In this document: piece by piece, positions 22,552 through 33,832 of the stretch
Layout of the letters: every line of letters starts with the position of its first letter
Numbering within the stretch: the stretch's first letter is position 1
Origin: Paramecium tetraurelia
Taxonomy: Eukaryota > Ciliophora > Oligohymenophorea > Peniculida > Parameciidae
Assembly: GCF_000165425.1 (NCBI RefSeq)
Contig: NW_001799111.1
Location: 9,779-73,778, forward strand
Direction: 5' to 3'
DNA length: 64,000 nt
Program-made: the position numbers and the translations under genes
The notes under the pieces: model-generated
What the model saw: only the letters and a program-made list of their open reading frames with translations
Databases searched by the model: none
Told to the model about the DNA's origin: nothing

Positions 22552-25500
22552 CAATTTTGTAGTTTAATATCTTACTAAATAAAGCTTAAAATATAAGCAT
22601 TTTCGAGTAACCTTTCCAAGGGAACCAGGGTTAGCAGTTATTTGCTTGTTTAATAATGCGATCGAATATTTCTCATTGATATAATCATTATTATCATTGA
22701 TATAGTCATCAATACAGCAGAAAACACTACCAAAATTATATCTAAATTGATGTTGTCTTACACTGATTACTTAATCTGATTAGTTAGGGTTGAGACAATA
22801 ACAAAAAACCCCATAGAATCATAAAGACGTTCAATTTATGATATGGCAGAATAATAATTCTACTACAGATATTCCTGAGAGGCATTATTTTCTAGATCCT
22901 ACAAAAATCTTAATTGTTAATCACACAAATCTGCAAAGATCACACTTAATCCTCCCTATAAAATGGGAATGCTCATGCATTGCTCATATGAAAACAAATC
23001 ATCATATTACTAAATACTTGTTCTATGATATGAATATATTGTGTATTTACAGTGAATCATTGAAAATGTTGCAAGCCGATTTTGTTACAATGTTGTAAAT
23101 AGTTTAATCCTATTGATACAACGACAGCTTCTTTCTTAAAGTATTCAATTCATTAACAGTGTTATTTTAAATTGCCAAGATATCACTGGTGATTTTGGTT
23201 TAAATGAAAACAGAGGATTAAGCAAATGCTAAAGTAATCTCGTAATATGCCTATTAAAACAGAATTTTATCATTGAATTAGATAAGTACCTTATCTATAG
23301 TTGCTTAATGCAATAAATTGCTTCCTATAAAATATATGGAACAAACTATCATCATTATCAAAACAAATAAGAAAAAGATTATTTGAGTTGAATTATTTTC
23401 TAATGTATTATAGTATTAACAAATACTTTTTTATTTAATTCTTTTCCCTACTTTCTAGTATTTCTCCAAAATAGAATTGTTGGTCTATTTATGAAAAGCT
23501 TATCCCATAATCAATTCAAACTTTTCCTCATTTGTTTCTTCTTTTTTGAATTTTACTGTGTTCATAAGTGAATGCAAAGAAGAAAACGTTACGTACTGCT
23601 CTTGTATCACATCTGTAGTGAATGTGCAAAACAATTTGTATACTTTTTATTTCATCTGTATAAGTATGATGCACTTGTATGCATACCAACAAATAAATAA
23701 CACTAGAACTATTTCTTCAGCTATAACTCTAAAAATAATATTCATAAATATTATAAATGATTTACATATATTGGATATTAGTAATATTTCTAGTTGTATC
23801 TGCTTTATAGAGAGTATAAACAATGTTCTCAAAGTACTTAGTATTATTCAAGAACGCATTGTAATTAATTAATTAATTACTTTTCTGAATCATCATCTGC
23901 TAAATAATGTTAATCGATTATTAATTAAGTGAATTATCGACATTGACTTCTTCTATTTCGGGAATATTCTTCAAAGCATCATCAATATTTTTTATTTCAC
24001 TCTAATAGAAATCTAAACTAATTTATTGCAAATCTGAAAATGGAAATAGTAAACTATATTTCAAATAGTAAGAAGAAATCACAAATTCATTATAAAAATA
24101 AGATAATTAATAGGGCAGATTCTGACTAGATTGATTTTATTAAATCTTCTGGTAATTCGAAGAGAAAAGTAAGCAATTAAGAATATAAGATCCTATTATC
24201 GATAAATAAAATGCCAGTAACACAAATGCCTGTTTTTTGTTTAAAGTTGAATTTTCACTCAAGCAATCTCGCATTTACCGTTTTAGTTATGACTGGTTGT
24301 TTTACGATGATCTACTGCCTATAGACATATTATTTTAGTTATCAACTTTATTCATTTAATTCTTCTTCTTTTCATCAATCTTGATTGAAGGTTAACCTTC
24401 TTTGGGAACATTTTATTTTTGTTCCTATAGACTTTCATTTTCATTCTGAATTTCATCTTCGGCATATTATATTAGTTAAATTTATTAATGATGAGTTGTA
24501 TTTGTTATATTTACTGTAGCTAATTAGTTTTTCACTTCATAAATCATCCTCTCTTCCTCTTCCAATAAATCGTGATCTAAATCACAGTCTAATACCCAAG
24601 GAGAATTTAATAAACTTGCATTCTCTCTATAACTAGTAGAGTTTTGAAATTATTAAATATTAAATTATTTTGATGTTCTCCCCCTTAACTATATTATTTA
24701 TTTACTTGAAATCTTTAAATTGGGCATCAATCTAAAATCTTACAATTCCAAAATCACTAATCTAATGATTAAATTGTATTAATACCTCAAATTGATAGTA
24801 ACCAAACTCATAACATGTAATTAAACAAGAAAAATAACATTTTCAGTAGGCTAATTTTCAAAATTCTTATAAATTTATTTTTAAAAATATAATTTGGATA
24901 AACTTTTTGATAATTATGACTACGACATGCTTTTGTTTTAATTAATTAATGGAATGATGAATTAACATTCGAACTTTCTATCTAATTTATCAAAATTTTA
25001 ATCGTAAATCTCTTCCCAAATTTTAGCTAATTCAGGTACAAAAAATAAGCAATCCAGTCCTCTTATTTATTAAACTGATATTCCCAAATGCTTTTAAAAC
25101 ATCTCCTCAAAAATATTCTGAGTAATCTCTTCAATTTATCCTTTCTCATTCAAAATCATATATCCAAATGTCAGATTCACAGGTGTAATTAGAGCAGTAG
25201 CACCAAACTCAGTTGGACTTGTTTCAATTCTCAATCTAGTATTAATAGGAACCAAAAATTAACCCTTATTCTTACCCAATATCACTCTAACCTCTGATCT
25301 TACCACTATAATTCTCCCTCTCTCTACAAAATTATCTAAATACATATCGTGATCATCAGCAATTATTTGAGGCATGAATCTGTGTATATTTTAATCTTTA
25401 ATCTCTTCATCCTTAAACCCAATTGCCTACTAAAATGATCTTGTGTATCTTATGACATTTCCTCTGGGTTACAGTAAGGTAATTTAAATAACACAACTGC

Positions 25501-27478
25501 CTGGATCAAATATTGTTTTTTCGATTGATTACATAAAAAAAGTCACCAATTTTCCTTCCAATCGGTATAGTTTAGGTCGACTCTTGTTATATTATATATA
25601 TTTAGAGAACAGATTATAGATGGTGTCACATTCATTCGATAGTGGGTTTATAGTAAATGCTTACTGTAATTGAGACTCAACAGCTTTCATATTACTTAAT
25701 ATCTCAAATCCAATGGTTGCCAATTAATCAATATCAATTATGGATGTAAGTATCAATCCATACCATTCCTAAGACTCATAGAAATTCTATTACCTTAAAT
25801 TATCTTGCAATTAAGCACATATTCTATTTAATAATAGACAGAGATTCTTCGTATTGATAGACTCTTTTGAAAATGTACTTCTAATTTTTAAGATCATTCT
25901 TTTTAACTAATTGATCAAACTCTTCCAAAGCATCATATTTTAATTTATAAATAATTGCTTATTCCTTAAGTGCCATGCCCTTAATTTAAGATTAATAGAT
26001 ACTTATGATTGCATCGACAATCTAATCACTTCGTATATTGCTTATGTGGGTAATTTTTTAACTTAAACTAAAAAGTAGATGTAAATCAAAGTTAAGTATG
26101 TGTTCGAAGTTTCTATAATCTCATCCTCTAAGGTTTGTGATATCAATTCTTTAGCAAACATCTTCATTTAGGTTATTGAATTAAATTAAAAGTTTTCCTT
26201 TTCTGAAAATTCTTCGCAAAAACACTTGAATTTCATTTTTATCTATTTTTATAATTTTCTTTCTCGATTCTATGAACAATATCTCAAGTGATTTGTTATG
26301 AACGAGTACATAAACAATGATTCCATAGGATCCAAGGATCTCTACTCTTTTTTTAGTTTAATCTATTTTTTAAATAAATGATAAATAAATCGTATTTATT
26401 TTTCTAAAGAATTTCCTGAAGATTTTAATTAGGATAGTTTCTATCTTTCAGTTAGAGTTTTAAGAATGTAAGCTATGAAGGGATAGAAGAACAATAGGAA
26501 TCCCAAAATATTTAACTTGTCTACCACATCACTAAGTTCAACTACCAAAAGTGCTATTTAGTATATCAACAAATAGCTTGAGATATGAAGTTGCAATTAA
26601 GAAATTTAGACTTCTACGTACACAAGTTAGTGATAACTCATAATTACATTCATCAATAAATATATCAGGTAAAAGACTTGAACTGTTATGGTGTTTACTT
26701 CCAATCCTATTAATATGACTATCATTGTTTAAAATGCAAATACTAAATGCACTTTCTATTAATTAAATCTTCCTAAGAAATCTTGGTTTTTCATCTTAAA
26801 TTCAAAGCAATGTAAATCAATAATTAAGCTGAAAATCAACTGAAGTGCTATTGAAAACATGGAAATACTAGCACCAAAGAGCAAGAACTAGTTAAGTGAA
26901 TCTAATATAAACAATTAATACTTGTCTTTTGATAATAATTCAAAATGTGAAAGTGAGAATAAAGTAAAGGGATTCTCATTAGCATGTAATAAATTTGCAT
27001 GTAAACTGAAATGAATTATTTGATCATAGTATTTTGCTCTATTTCTTTTTATCTGTTCTAAATTAAATTTAGTAAAATAATACAATTTCAAGAGTCATCT
27101 CAATTATTTATCCATTTTAATTTATTCTAACTGAAGTATTTAAGATCAATATTACTAAACAGATAAAGGTTAAAAAGGTCAGTATGAATCCTATTAACAT
27201 GAAAAGAATGTGCATCTCTATATACTCTCCTAAGACACTATAGAATCTATGAATATAAGTTAAATAGTAAACCGAAATATATTCAAAATATAATGGATGA
27301 AGTCTAAATATTCGGCTTTATTAAGGACAGGTATGGTTTGAGTAATCAAGGATAACAACTAGATGTTTTCAACAATTAAAAACCCTATTGAGAGTTCAAG
27401 AGATTTCCTCCATATTCCTTTGACAGTGAGAAATTGCTAAATGTAAAAGTCTTTAACTTGAAAAAGAAAATTTCTCAT
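22552..27478 (-). CDS. PAS-domain multi-membrane protein, TmcB-like
   Basis: One gene of about 1,600 codons. It looks like two only because TAA/TAG cut it in the standard code; around 24727-24960 the frame is continuous with no TGA. The N-terminal half has several membrane segments (EMHILFMLIGFILTFLTF; FLLFGASISMFSIALQL; LVVELSDVVDKLNILGFLLF). A PAS-type region follows (IGFKDEEIKDQNIHRFMPQI, RIETSPTEFGATALITPVN), as in the ciliate TmcB-like family. The C-terminal half has two pairs of membrane helices enclosing loops (KQAFVLLAFYLSIIGSYIL; LFICWYAYKC; IIFFLFVLIMMIVCSIYFIG; ILVVFSAVLMTISMIIMIIS) and ends QQDIKLQN. Introns: 27247-27272, 23703-23727 and 22983-23010 (26, 25, 28 nt). One more between 26970 and 27110 is needed but its borders are unsure. 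Upstream in-frame ATGs at 27547 and 27538 are alternative starts. Possible sensor protein; function inferred only. Confidence 0.83.
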
Positions 27479-28039
27479 TATTGCTGATGTTTTAGGATAA
27501 TTTAAAAATATTTATATGATTAATATATATTTTTGCATTCTTTTCATAATAAACAAGAAAATACAAGATTTATCAAAGATTATTTAGCTATTCTTACATC
27601 AACATTCTAAATCACTTTTATTGTGAAATCCATGCATTTCTTACATACTTGATGAGACAATAATAATTTTTAATCATACATTAATTTAATTTTTTAATCC
27701 ATTAATTGAATATTTTCAATGTTAAAATTATACTTTGCGATTATTTAATCATGTTCAGAATTATTTTTTTATTTTAATCTCATTAATTTATTTTTATTAA
27801 TCAATATTTTCTACCTTAATTTTGAACTGCATACAAGAAAGTCAACTATTCAACAAAATTCATAGAGAAATACTCAGGACTATTTTCATTACCACAAAAT
27901 TAATAAGAGAATTATAAGTTGAAATTTCAATAATATAATCAAAATTTGAGTCATATGACATATTATCAAATTAGAATTAAATATATTCAGAAGAATGACT
28001 CTATTAAACATTGCAATGTAGAAAGATCCATTGCCTGAG
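27479..28039. promoter_or_regulatory. divergent intergenic region
   Basis: About 560 bp between the PAS gene start and the permease relic. Very AT-rich, with taatatatattttt near 27522. It holds the promoter of the PAS gene; upstream alternative ATGs for that gene also lie here. Nothing else is recognised. Confidence 0.5.
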
Positions 28040-29350
28040 AGAAGAAAAGTTTAGATGCATTAAATAGCGAAAAATTTGATTGTTCCACATTAAAGCATGG
28101 TTGGTTTCTGAAATAGAATTTTTCACTGATGCTTATGATTTATTCATAATGCAATTAGTCGTAATAATGATAGGAATGGTTTATTATCATGATGAAGTGA
28201 GAGATGGAGACACAGTAATAAAATAAGCTGATAAGTTGTTTCCTATTTCTGAAACTCTATTGAAGCAGTTTGCATTGGTTGGAACTTTGATTGGATAGTT
28301 ATTATTTGGATATTTAGCAGATCTATTATGAAGGAAGAAAATGTATGGAACCGAATTTGTAATTCTAGTGTTTACGACAAATACTTCTGCATTTGCATCA
28401 AACACATCATCACCTAATGGATTGACTGTTGTTGGAATGCTAATCATTTGGAGGTTTTTCTTAGGGGTAGGCATTGGAGGAGACTACCCTTTATCTGCAA
28501 TTATAACATCTGAATTTGCAAATACTAAAAATAGAGGAGCTATGATTGCTATGCAAGGTTTTTGAATCTTGTCAGGGAGCATAGTTGCCTTAATAGTCTT
28601 ATTATCATTTAGCAATAGATTGAATAATGACGATCCATTAAATTATCTCTAGATTGACCATATTTCGAGAATAATAGTAGGATTTGGAGCCATTCGAGGT
28701 TTGGTGGCAATATATTTTCGTATGACTATTCCTGAAACTCCAGAATTACTATGGAGATAAAGGAGATGTAGAAAAAGGAGCAAGAAACATTTAATAGGTT
28801 CTGTATAAGGATGATACATTATACGCTGATTCATGATAGGATTTGGAAAGGGATCCAATCTGAGTTAATATGAGATTTTGAAATAGGCAATTTATGGATA
28901 TTTGATTACTTCAGCTTTAGGAACAGTTCCTGGATATTGGTTGACAGTTCTTTTTGTTGATAAATGGGGAAGAAAGAATATTTAAATAATGGGATTTGTA
29001 GCATTAACAATTTTATTTTTAGTAATGGGTTTATGTAAAAATATTCTGGGTCAATTTATATTTATTGCTCCTTATACATTGGCAAATCTTTTCAACAATT
29101 TTGGTCCAAATGCTACTACTTTCAATATACCAGGAGAGGTTTTTCCAACTAGATATTGATCTACTTGACATGGAATTTCAGCTGCTGCTGATTGGGTGCA
29201 ATCGTATCTTAAGTTTGATTTTTGGGATTAGGAGCAGACAATTTCAAAGCAATTATGTTGATATTTGCATCATTCATGCTTATTGGTTTTGGATTTACAT
29301 TTCTAATTCCAGAAACTAAAGGAAAGAGTTTGGAAGAAATTTGTTAAGGA
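28040..29350 (+). pseudogene. decayed phosphate-permease (MFS, PHS/PHT1 family) gene
   Basis: Protein fragments clearly match fungal/plant-type H+/phosphate symporters: EFFTDAYDLFIMQLV, LVGTLIGQLLFGYLADLL, FWRFFLG-type IIWRFFLGVGIGGDYPLSA, ITSEFANTKNRGAM, FNNFGPNATTFNIPGEVFPT and IPETKGKSLEEI, in family order. The gene cannot make a full protein. TGA replaces conserved Gly or Arg codons at least four times (before RKKMYG, after AMQGF, and twice between PTRY and HGIS). The frame also shifts in the central loop after IPETPE and near the start. It is an ordinary host gene that has died, still about 80-90% recognisable, so decay is probably not ancient. TGA being the only stop, GGA>TGA and CGA/AGA>TGA are the likely changes. 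A functional paralogue probably exists elsewhere. Confidence 0.85.
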
Positions 29351-29467
29351 TAAGAATAAAGTATTGAAATGTGTATATATTTGTCCAATAATAGTTAAAT
29401 TAGATCAGGTTGATAAGTGTTAATTAATATTAACCAATTTATATAATTGATAATGTAAAAATCAACT

Positions 29468-30119
29468 ATGTCAAGTCATTTCTAATCAATCTCTCCTCCT
29501 TTTCTTTTGTCGAAGCGATTGAAAACAGATGGACCTGACTTTTTAACTCAACTGGATTTGAATGCCTAGCGATCCATCCAAAGAAGAATGCAAAGGAGCG
29601 AATTACAATTGACAGAGCCGGATTAAAAACCTTCTTTAAGTAATTTTAGAATTAATTGGATAAGAATAGAAACAGAACATTAAAGTGCATCCCAGAATTA
29701 TTCGAACCAAGTAGCCATCTCTGCCTTATCTTAAATTGGATGATAAACAGTATTATGATAAATGGTACATCCCTTATGATTAGCGATACATTCAAAAGGT
29801 TACTATGACTTAAGATTCTTATACAGGTAATCTGAGTCTTTGAATTTAGATCAATTGCACTTCTACAAGAATATGCACAAAGGGACTGTTTAATATGATC
29901 CATTTGAAAGTAAATTACCATAAGATGCTTAAAGAAGTATTGATTATAACCAGAGATCAGAAGTACTAAGAGATCTATTGCGAGGATAGAAAATGATTAT
30001 TGAATTCAAAAAGTATTTAGTACATAATGTTAAGATCTTTGGAGCAAAATTAATAACGCATTCCATAATTCTTAAAGAAGATATTAGAAGATAAAAAATT
30101 ACAATAGTCTAAAAAGTGA
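29468..30119 (+). CDS. hypothetical protein, basic/helical
   Basis: About 193 residues after removing three introns: 29640-29664 (25 nt), 29827-29849 (23) and 30013-30034 (22). Each is needed to keep one open frame. It starts MSSHFQSISPPFLLSKRLKT and ends KILEDKKLQQSKK at TGA. The middle is rich in Tyr and charged residues (LKLDDKQYYDKWYIPYDQRY), the end is helical. There is no signal peptide or membrane segment. I do not recognise it. Its stop lies only 15 bp from the stop of the convergent MORN gene. Confidence 0.75.
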
Positions 30120-30134
30120 TGATAATATAATTGA

Positions 30135-31523
30135 TCAAAATTTAACATTTTTCACTACACCACTTGGCTTCCATAATTATTTTTATTCATATAATCGTTT
30201 ATCACTTTGATTCTAGTTCTTATATTATTATTGTGAAATTTATTGCATTTTGGGAAACATGGGTTTATGCTTATTATGTAACAATTTAGATTAAGTAATA
30301 CGTCCAATCCTCTTTGGTTCCGAATTATTATTAACAATTGCTTACTCCGAAGACCCATATTCTCTTTAAGTCTAAGTAAATGAATTCATTTTAGTGCTTG
30401 TTTCAGTTGAATTCTTTCTCTATTATTGAACATAATCAATTCTTGATTAGTCTCTACCTGTTTATCGACTTGCTGGATCCACTGAATAAGTATTATTTCG
30501 AAAATGAGTTTTTCTAAAATTTGTATTCTCAATCACTTCCAAGGCTTTTGTTCCATAAAATACTCCTCTAATCACTTCCTAATTTACTGATAGCATTCCT
30601 TCTCCATCTTGAATTCCCTATTTCCATTACCCCTTATAAAAAGTACCATCATGCCAATACATTGTACCAAATCCATCTCTTAAATCATTTTTAAATTGTC
30701 CTTCGTATTTATTGCCATCTGCCCAACTATATACACCATAACCCTATTTCAAGTCATTCTCGTATTCTCCATTATACGAATCTCCAAGTCCATTCCCTCT
30801 CTTCCAAACTCCCTTTCCATGTCTTAAACTATCTCTAAATTCTCCTTTATATACAGCTCCATTAGCCCAGTAGTATTCTCCCATACCAGAAGGTTTTCCT
30901 GCTAAATATTCTCCAATGTAAGTATCTCCATTGGCAAATTTCTCAGATCCTCGTCCATCCTTTAAACAATTCTTAAATTCTCCTTCGTATCGATCACCAT
31001 TAATCCACAAATGCACTCCATAACCATCAGGAACACCCATTTTCCATTCACCTATGTAAGAGTCGCCTTTAGAACCCTTCCAAATTCCAGAACCATGTTT
31101 TTTACTGTTATACCATTGCCCTTCATAAAATTCTCCGTTGCTCCAATAAAATCTTCCCATTCCAGAAGGTTTCCCATCGACATATTATCCTTCATAATAG
31201 GACCCATTAATAAACAATTCAATTCCCCTTCCGCTCTTTTAATTCTACTACCAATCCCCTTCAAATATGTATTTCCCTTATTTATAATAAACTCCAACTC
31301 CTTATTTCAAACCATCCACTATCAATCCGAAAAACAATTAGGTTTCATCAAATTAGACTGAAAATGAAGGATCATTTTGCAGCTCTTGATAATTCTCTAG
31401 GATTTATGGCTGTCTGAATAAATAACAACATTTACCTTATAGTTTTATATAAATTGCGTAACTTAATCTCGATCCTTCGGATATGGACTATTATGAAAAT
31501 GCTCTAGAACTTAAGCAGTGCAT
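30135..31523 (-). CDS. MORN-repeat protein
   Basis: 462 residues, one frame from MHCLSSRAFSQQSISEG to VVKNVKF and TGA. About ten MORN repeats fill residues 80-300: YYEGQYVDGKPSGMGRFYW, FYEGQWYNSKKHGSGIWKG, RYEGEFKNCLKDGRGSEKF, VYKGEFRDSLRHGKGVWKR, KYEGQFKNDLRDGFGTMYWH and others. MORN arrays usually bind membranes or build cortical and axonemal structures; the ciliate cortex is a fitting place, but this is inference. The C-terminal third is polar and Gln/Asn-rich. No intron is required. A shorter standard-code frame (31052-31297) is a shadow in another frame. Confidence 0.9.
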
Positions 31524-31627
31524 AATTTATTGGAATGCACAAATTACACTCTTGTTGAAGAAAACTGATCTTATTTCATTTAATATTTTTATTTAACTCA
31601 TAGTTGTAAATGAATTTCAAGAAATCC

Positions 31628-32325
31628 TCAATCCACTATCAAATTAAGTTATGCCAAAGTTTCATCTCCTTATTTTAATGTGCCATTTAAATTGTCTTTG
31701 ACTCTAATTGGACCTACTCCATGAGGTGTACCAGTCAAAACCAAATCTCCTGGTCTCAAAGTCATAAATTATGAAATGTAGGCCAATAGATCTGGAATTT
31801 TGTAATACATAGAAGAAGTAGAATCACTCTATACTACTTTTTGGTTGATCTTCAATTCCAATTGAAGGTTATTTGGATCTTTAACCTTCTCCTTAGTAAT
31901 TAAATCTGAAATTGGGAAAAAATTGTCTTAACCCTTAGCCAAATCCCAGGGAAATCCTTGTTTCTTAAAATGACCCTGCATGTCTCTATCAGTCAAATCC
32001 AAAGCCAAGAAATAGCCTCCTATATATTCTTACCAATTCTCCTTTTGGATATTCTTTCCACTTTTAGCAACCATAAATCCGAGCTAGCAAATATCAATTG
32101 GAATACCTCAATTTCGTGATGAATTTCATGATTATGTTTAGGCAATTACAGAATGCCATTTCCTTCAGGAAGGTATAACAAAGATGTAAATGGTTTTTAG
32201 AATATGACTGGCTCTTTTGGTGGTTCATCGCCACCCATTTCTTTTACATGTTTAACATAATTTTTTGCGATGGCCACTATTTTTGGATTGTTTGGATTGA
32301 CAACCTATCTAAATAGAAGATTCAT
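31628..32325 (-). CDS. FAHD1: fumarylacetoacetate hydrolase-domain protein (acylpyruvase / oxaloacetate decarboxylase)
   Basis: A small metal-dependent enzyme of the FAH fold, in other eukaryotes mitochondrial and cleaving acylpyruvates and decarboxylating oxaloacetate. It begins [19 protein letters not shown], followed by [18 protein letters not shown]. The HHEIELG segment supplies the two acidic metal ligands and [20 protein letters not shown] the aspartate ligand and family signature. The end has [15 protein letters not shown], the conserved FAH C-terminal motif. One intron, 32084-32106 (23 nt), lies exactly between HHEIE and LGFMVAK. The frame continues through TAA (Gln) to TGA at 31628-31630. 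About 224 residues, matching FAHD1 (221 in human). No clear presequence is visible. Confidence 0.94.
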
Positions 32326-32667
32326 AAATTTTTTCTATAATATAAATTATTAATAAATAATTATTCATAAGAACTAATTTGACAAGTTGAATCACAACTT
32401 TATCATCTGTCCATCTCTTTCCCACATTCTAATTAGAAAGGATAATAGAATTCTTGATCAAGTTTAAAATGGAGTTTGATATTTAATAGTTTTATTGAAA
32501 TTCTTCATAAATAATGTAAAGAAACCCCTCTTATCAATATAATATTGTTAAATGGATTGTTCTTTTATTTAATTGGTGGCTTAGGAATCATATCCCTTGA
32601 AATTTGATGCTTATTTATCAATTTGTAATGGAATCCAAAAACTAATCAAAAATATTTGTTTACTAAA
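32326..32667. promoter_or_regulatory. divergent intergenic region
   Basis: 342 bp upstream of FAHD1 and of a weak plus-strand small frame. AT-rich; no specific element recognised. Confidence 0.4.
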
Positions 32668-32841
32668 ATGAATGTTCCAATTAAATCAATATTCATTTAT
32701 GTAGCTGTGATATTGTTAGTTAATCCAGCTAGTGATGAGTAATAAATAAATCTATTTATAATTCTAATAGATTGTGGAATTTAAGACTATTCTGATATTC
32801 CAACTATTTCAGAATTGCAATACCTCAAAGACCTCGATTGA
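32668..32841 (+). CDS. possible small secreted peptide
   Basis: 57 codons, ATG to TGA. The start MNVPIKSIFIYVAVILLVNP looks like a signal peptide with cleavage near NPASDE, followed by a short hydrophobic and acidic tail. It may be a first exon of a longer gene, or chance. No family is recognised. An intron-like stretch lies just downstream (about 32858-32882), but no frame continues from it convincingly. Confidence 0.3.
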
Positions 32842-33098
32842 GCATTTCTATCAAAATTGGTTTTTATATATTTTATTTGCACAGCATCTTCCCCTTTCTT
32901 TCAATTGAGAAATCGGAGCTTAAGTAAATTATAGCAGCAATTTTGGCTTCTATTTTAATCATTAAGAAATGATGCCTCTATATTTTGTTTGTTGTGTTGC
33001 GCTTAGTTTTTAATAGTTTAGTTATATTAGAAAGTGTGTTATATAAAAGGATAATGGTTTTCTTTAGCTGATTTAAAAATCATTAATATTAACAGTAA

Positions 33099-33454
33099 AT
33101 GGAGAGCAATGAACATTCTTTGACTTTTGTATACATTTTGATTATATCATCATTGTGTTTTATAATTGTGATGTATTGGAAAAGGAGGAAGCCAGCGACA
33201 GGTGAATCAATGGAGGTATTGATATGATTCGGTTACACTTAAAGGGTAGAATATGGAAGAAGATAGTATTTGCTTATTAGGATATGTTACAAACTTTCGA
33301 TCCGGCTGACAAAGAGTTACTCAAGCACACATACCATAACACTATCTTCAACAGTAAGGGTGTTAAAGTCTCAAATTATACGCGCAAGACAAGCCAGAAG
33401 AAAGCCTCCAATGTGCAGTTCAATTTGAACAAAAACGAAACTCTATATTATTGA
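33099..33454 (+). CDS. small single-pass membrane protein
   Basis: About 107 residues. After a short N-terminus (MESNEHSLTF) one membrane helix (VYILIISSLCFIIVMYW) is followed by a basic stop-transfer KRRK. A 29-nt intron at 33216-33244 is needed to bypass a TGA; the frame then runs through LQTFDPADKELLKHTYHNT to LNKNETLYY and TGA. The part after the helix has a codon composition typical of a real gene (few TAA/TAG, higher GC). Unknown function. The next gene starts only 10 bp downstream in a different frame. Confidence 0.65.
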
Positions 33455-33464
33455 TTAAAATAAT

Positions 33465-33776
33465 ATGTAAAGTAACGAATAGATGATGCTCCCACTTCTT
33501 ACAAGGGACATGAATCGAACTTTTCTTTTCACTAAAAAGGCCTCGCCCTATTGCCAACGCTTAAAGGAAGTAGGACGTAGACATTCCGTGCTGTATTCTA
33601 CAGATGAACGATTCACTTAAAACATAATGCTTTGCTAAGGGGCGACATTGAAAATGGATTCCAAGTCAAGAACTGCAAAACCCAAACAAAGGAATTACAA
33701 AAAGATCAACAGAACTACTAATTTTGAAAGAGCGATCAATGTAGATATTTCCCCTTGGGAGAATTTTTCACCTTGA
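33465..33776 (+). CDS. small basic hypothetical protein
   Basis: 103 codons with no intron, from MQSNEQMMLPLLTRDMNRTF to PWENFSP and TGA. Basic, no membrane segment. An internal start (MMLPLL, at 33483) is equally possible. GC content is above the local average, which supports coding. It begins 10 bp after the stop of the preceding gene, so the two may share a transcript or be one gene whose joining intron I could not find: no GT-AG pair of normal size connects them. Confidence 0.6.
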
Positions 33777-33832
33777 AAATATTATGCTTTATTACTAAAT
33801 ATTATTGATAAATATATTACATAATAAAAATT

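Noticed and set aside
22838-23872. Plus-strand frames at 22838-23098 and 23546-23872
   Set aside because: They are antisense shadows of the PAS/multi-membrane gene, which reads cleanly on the minus strand through both intervals.
24727-24727. Separate gene starting at the ATG at 24727 on the minus strand
   Set aside because: The upstream frame is open in the ciliate code and continuous with the PAS part, so this ATG is internal.
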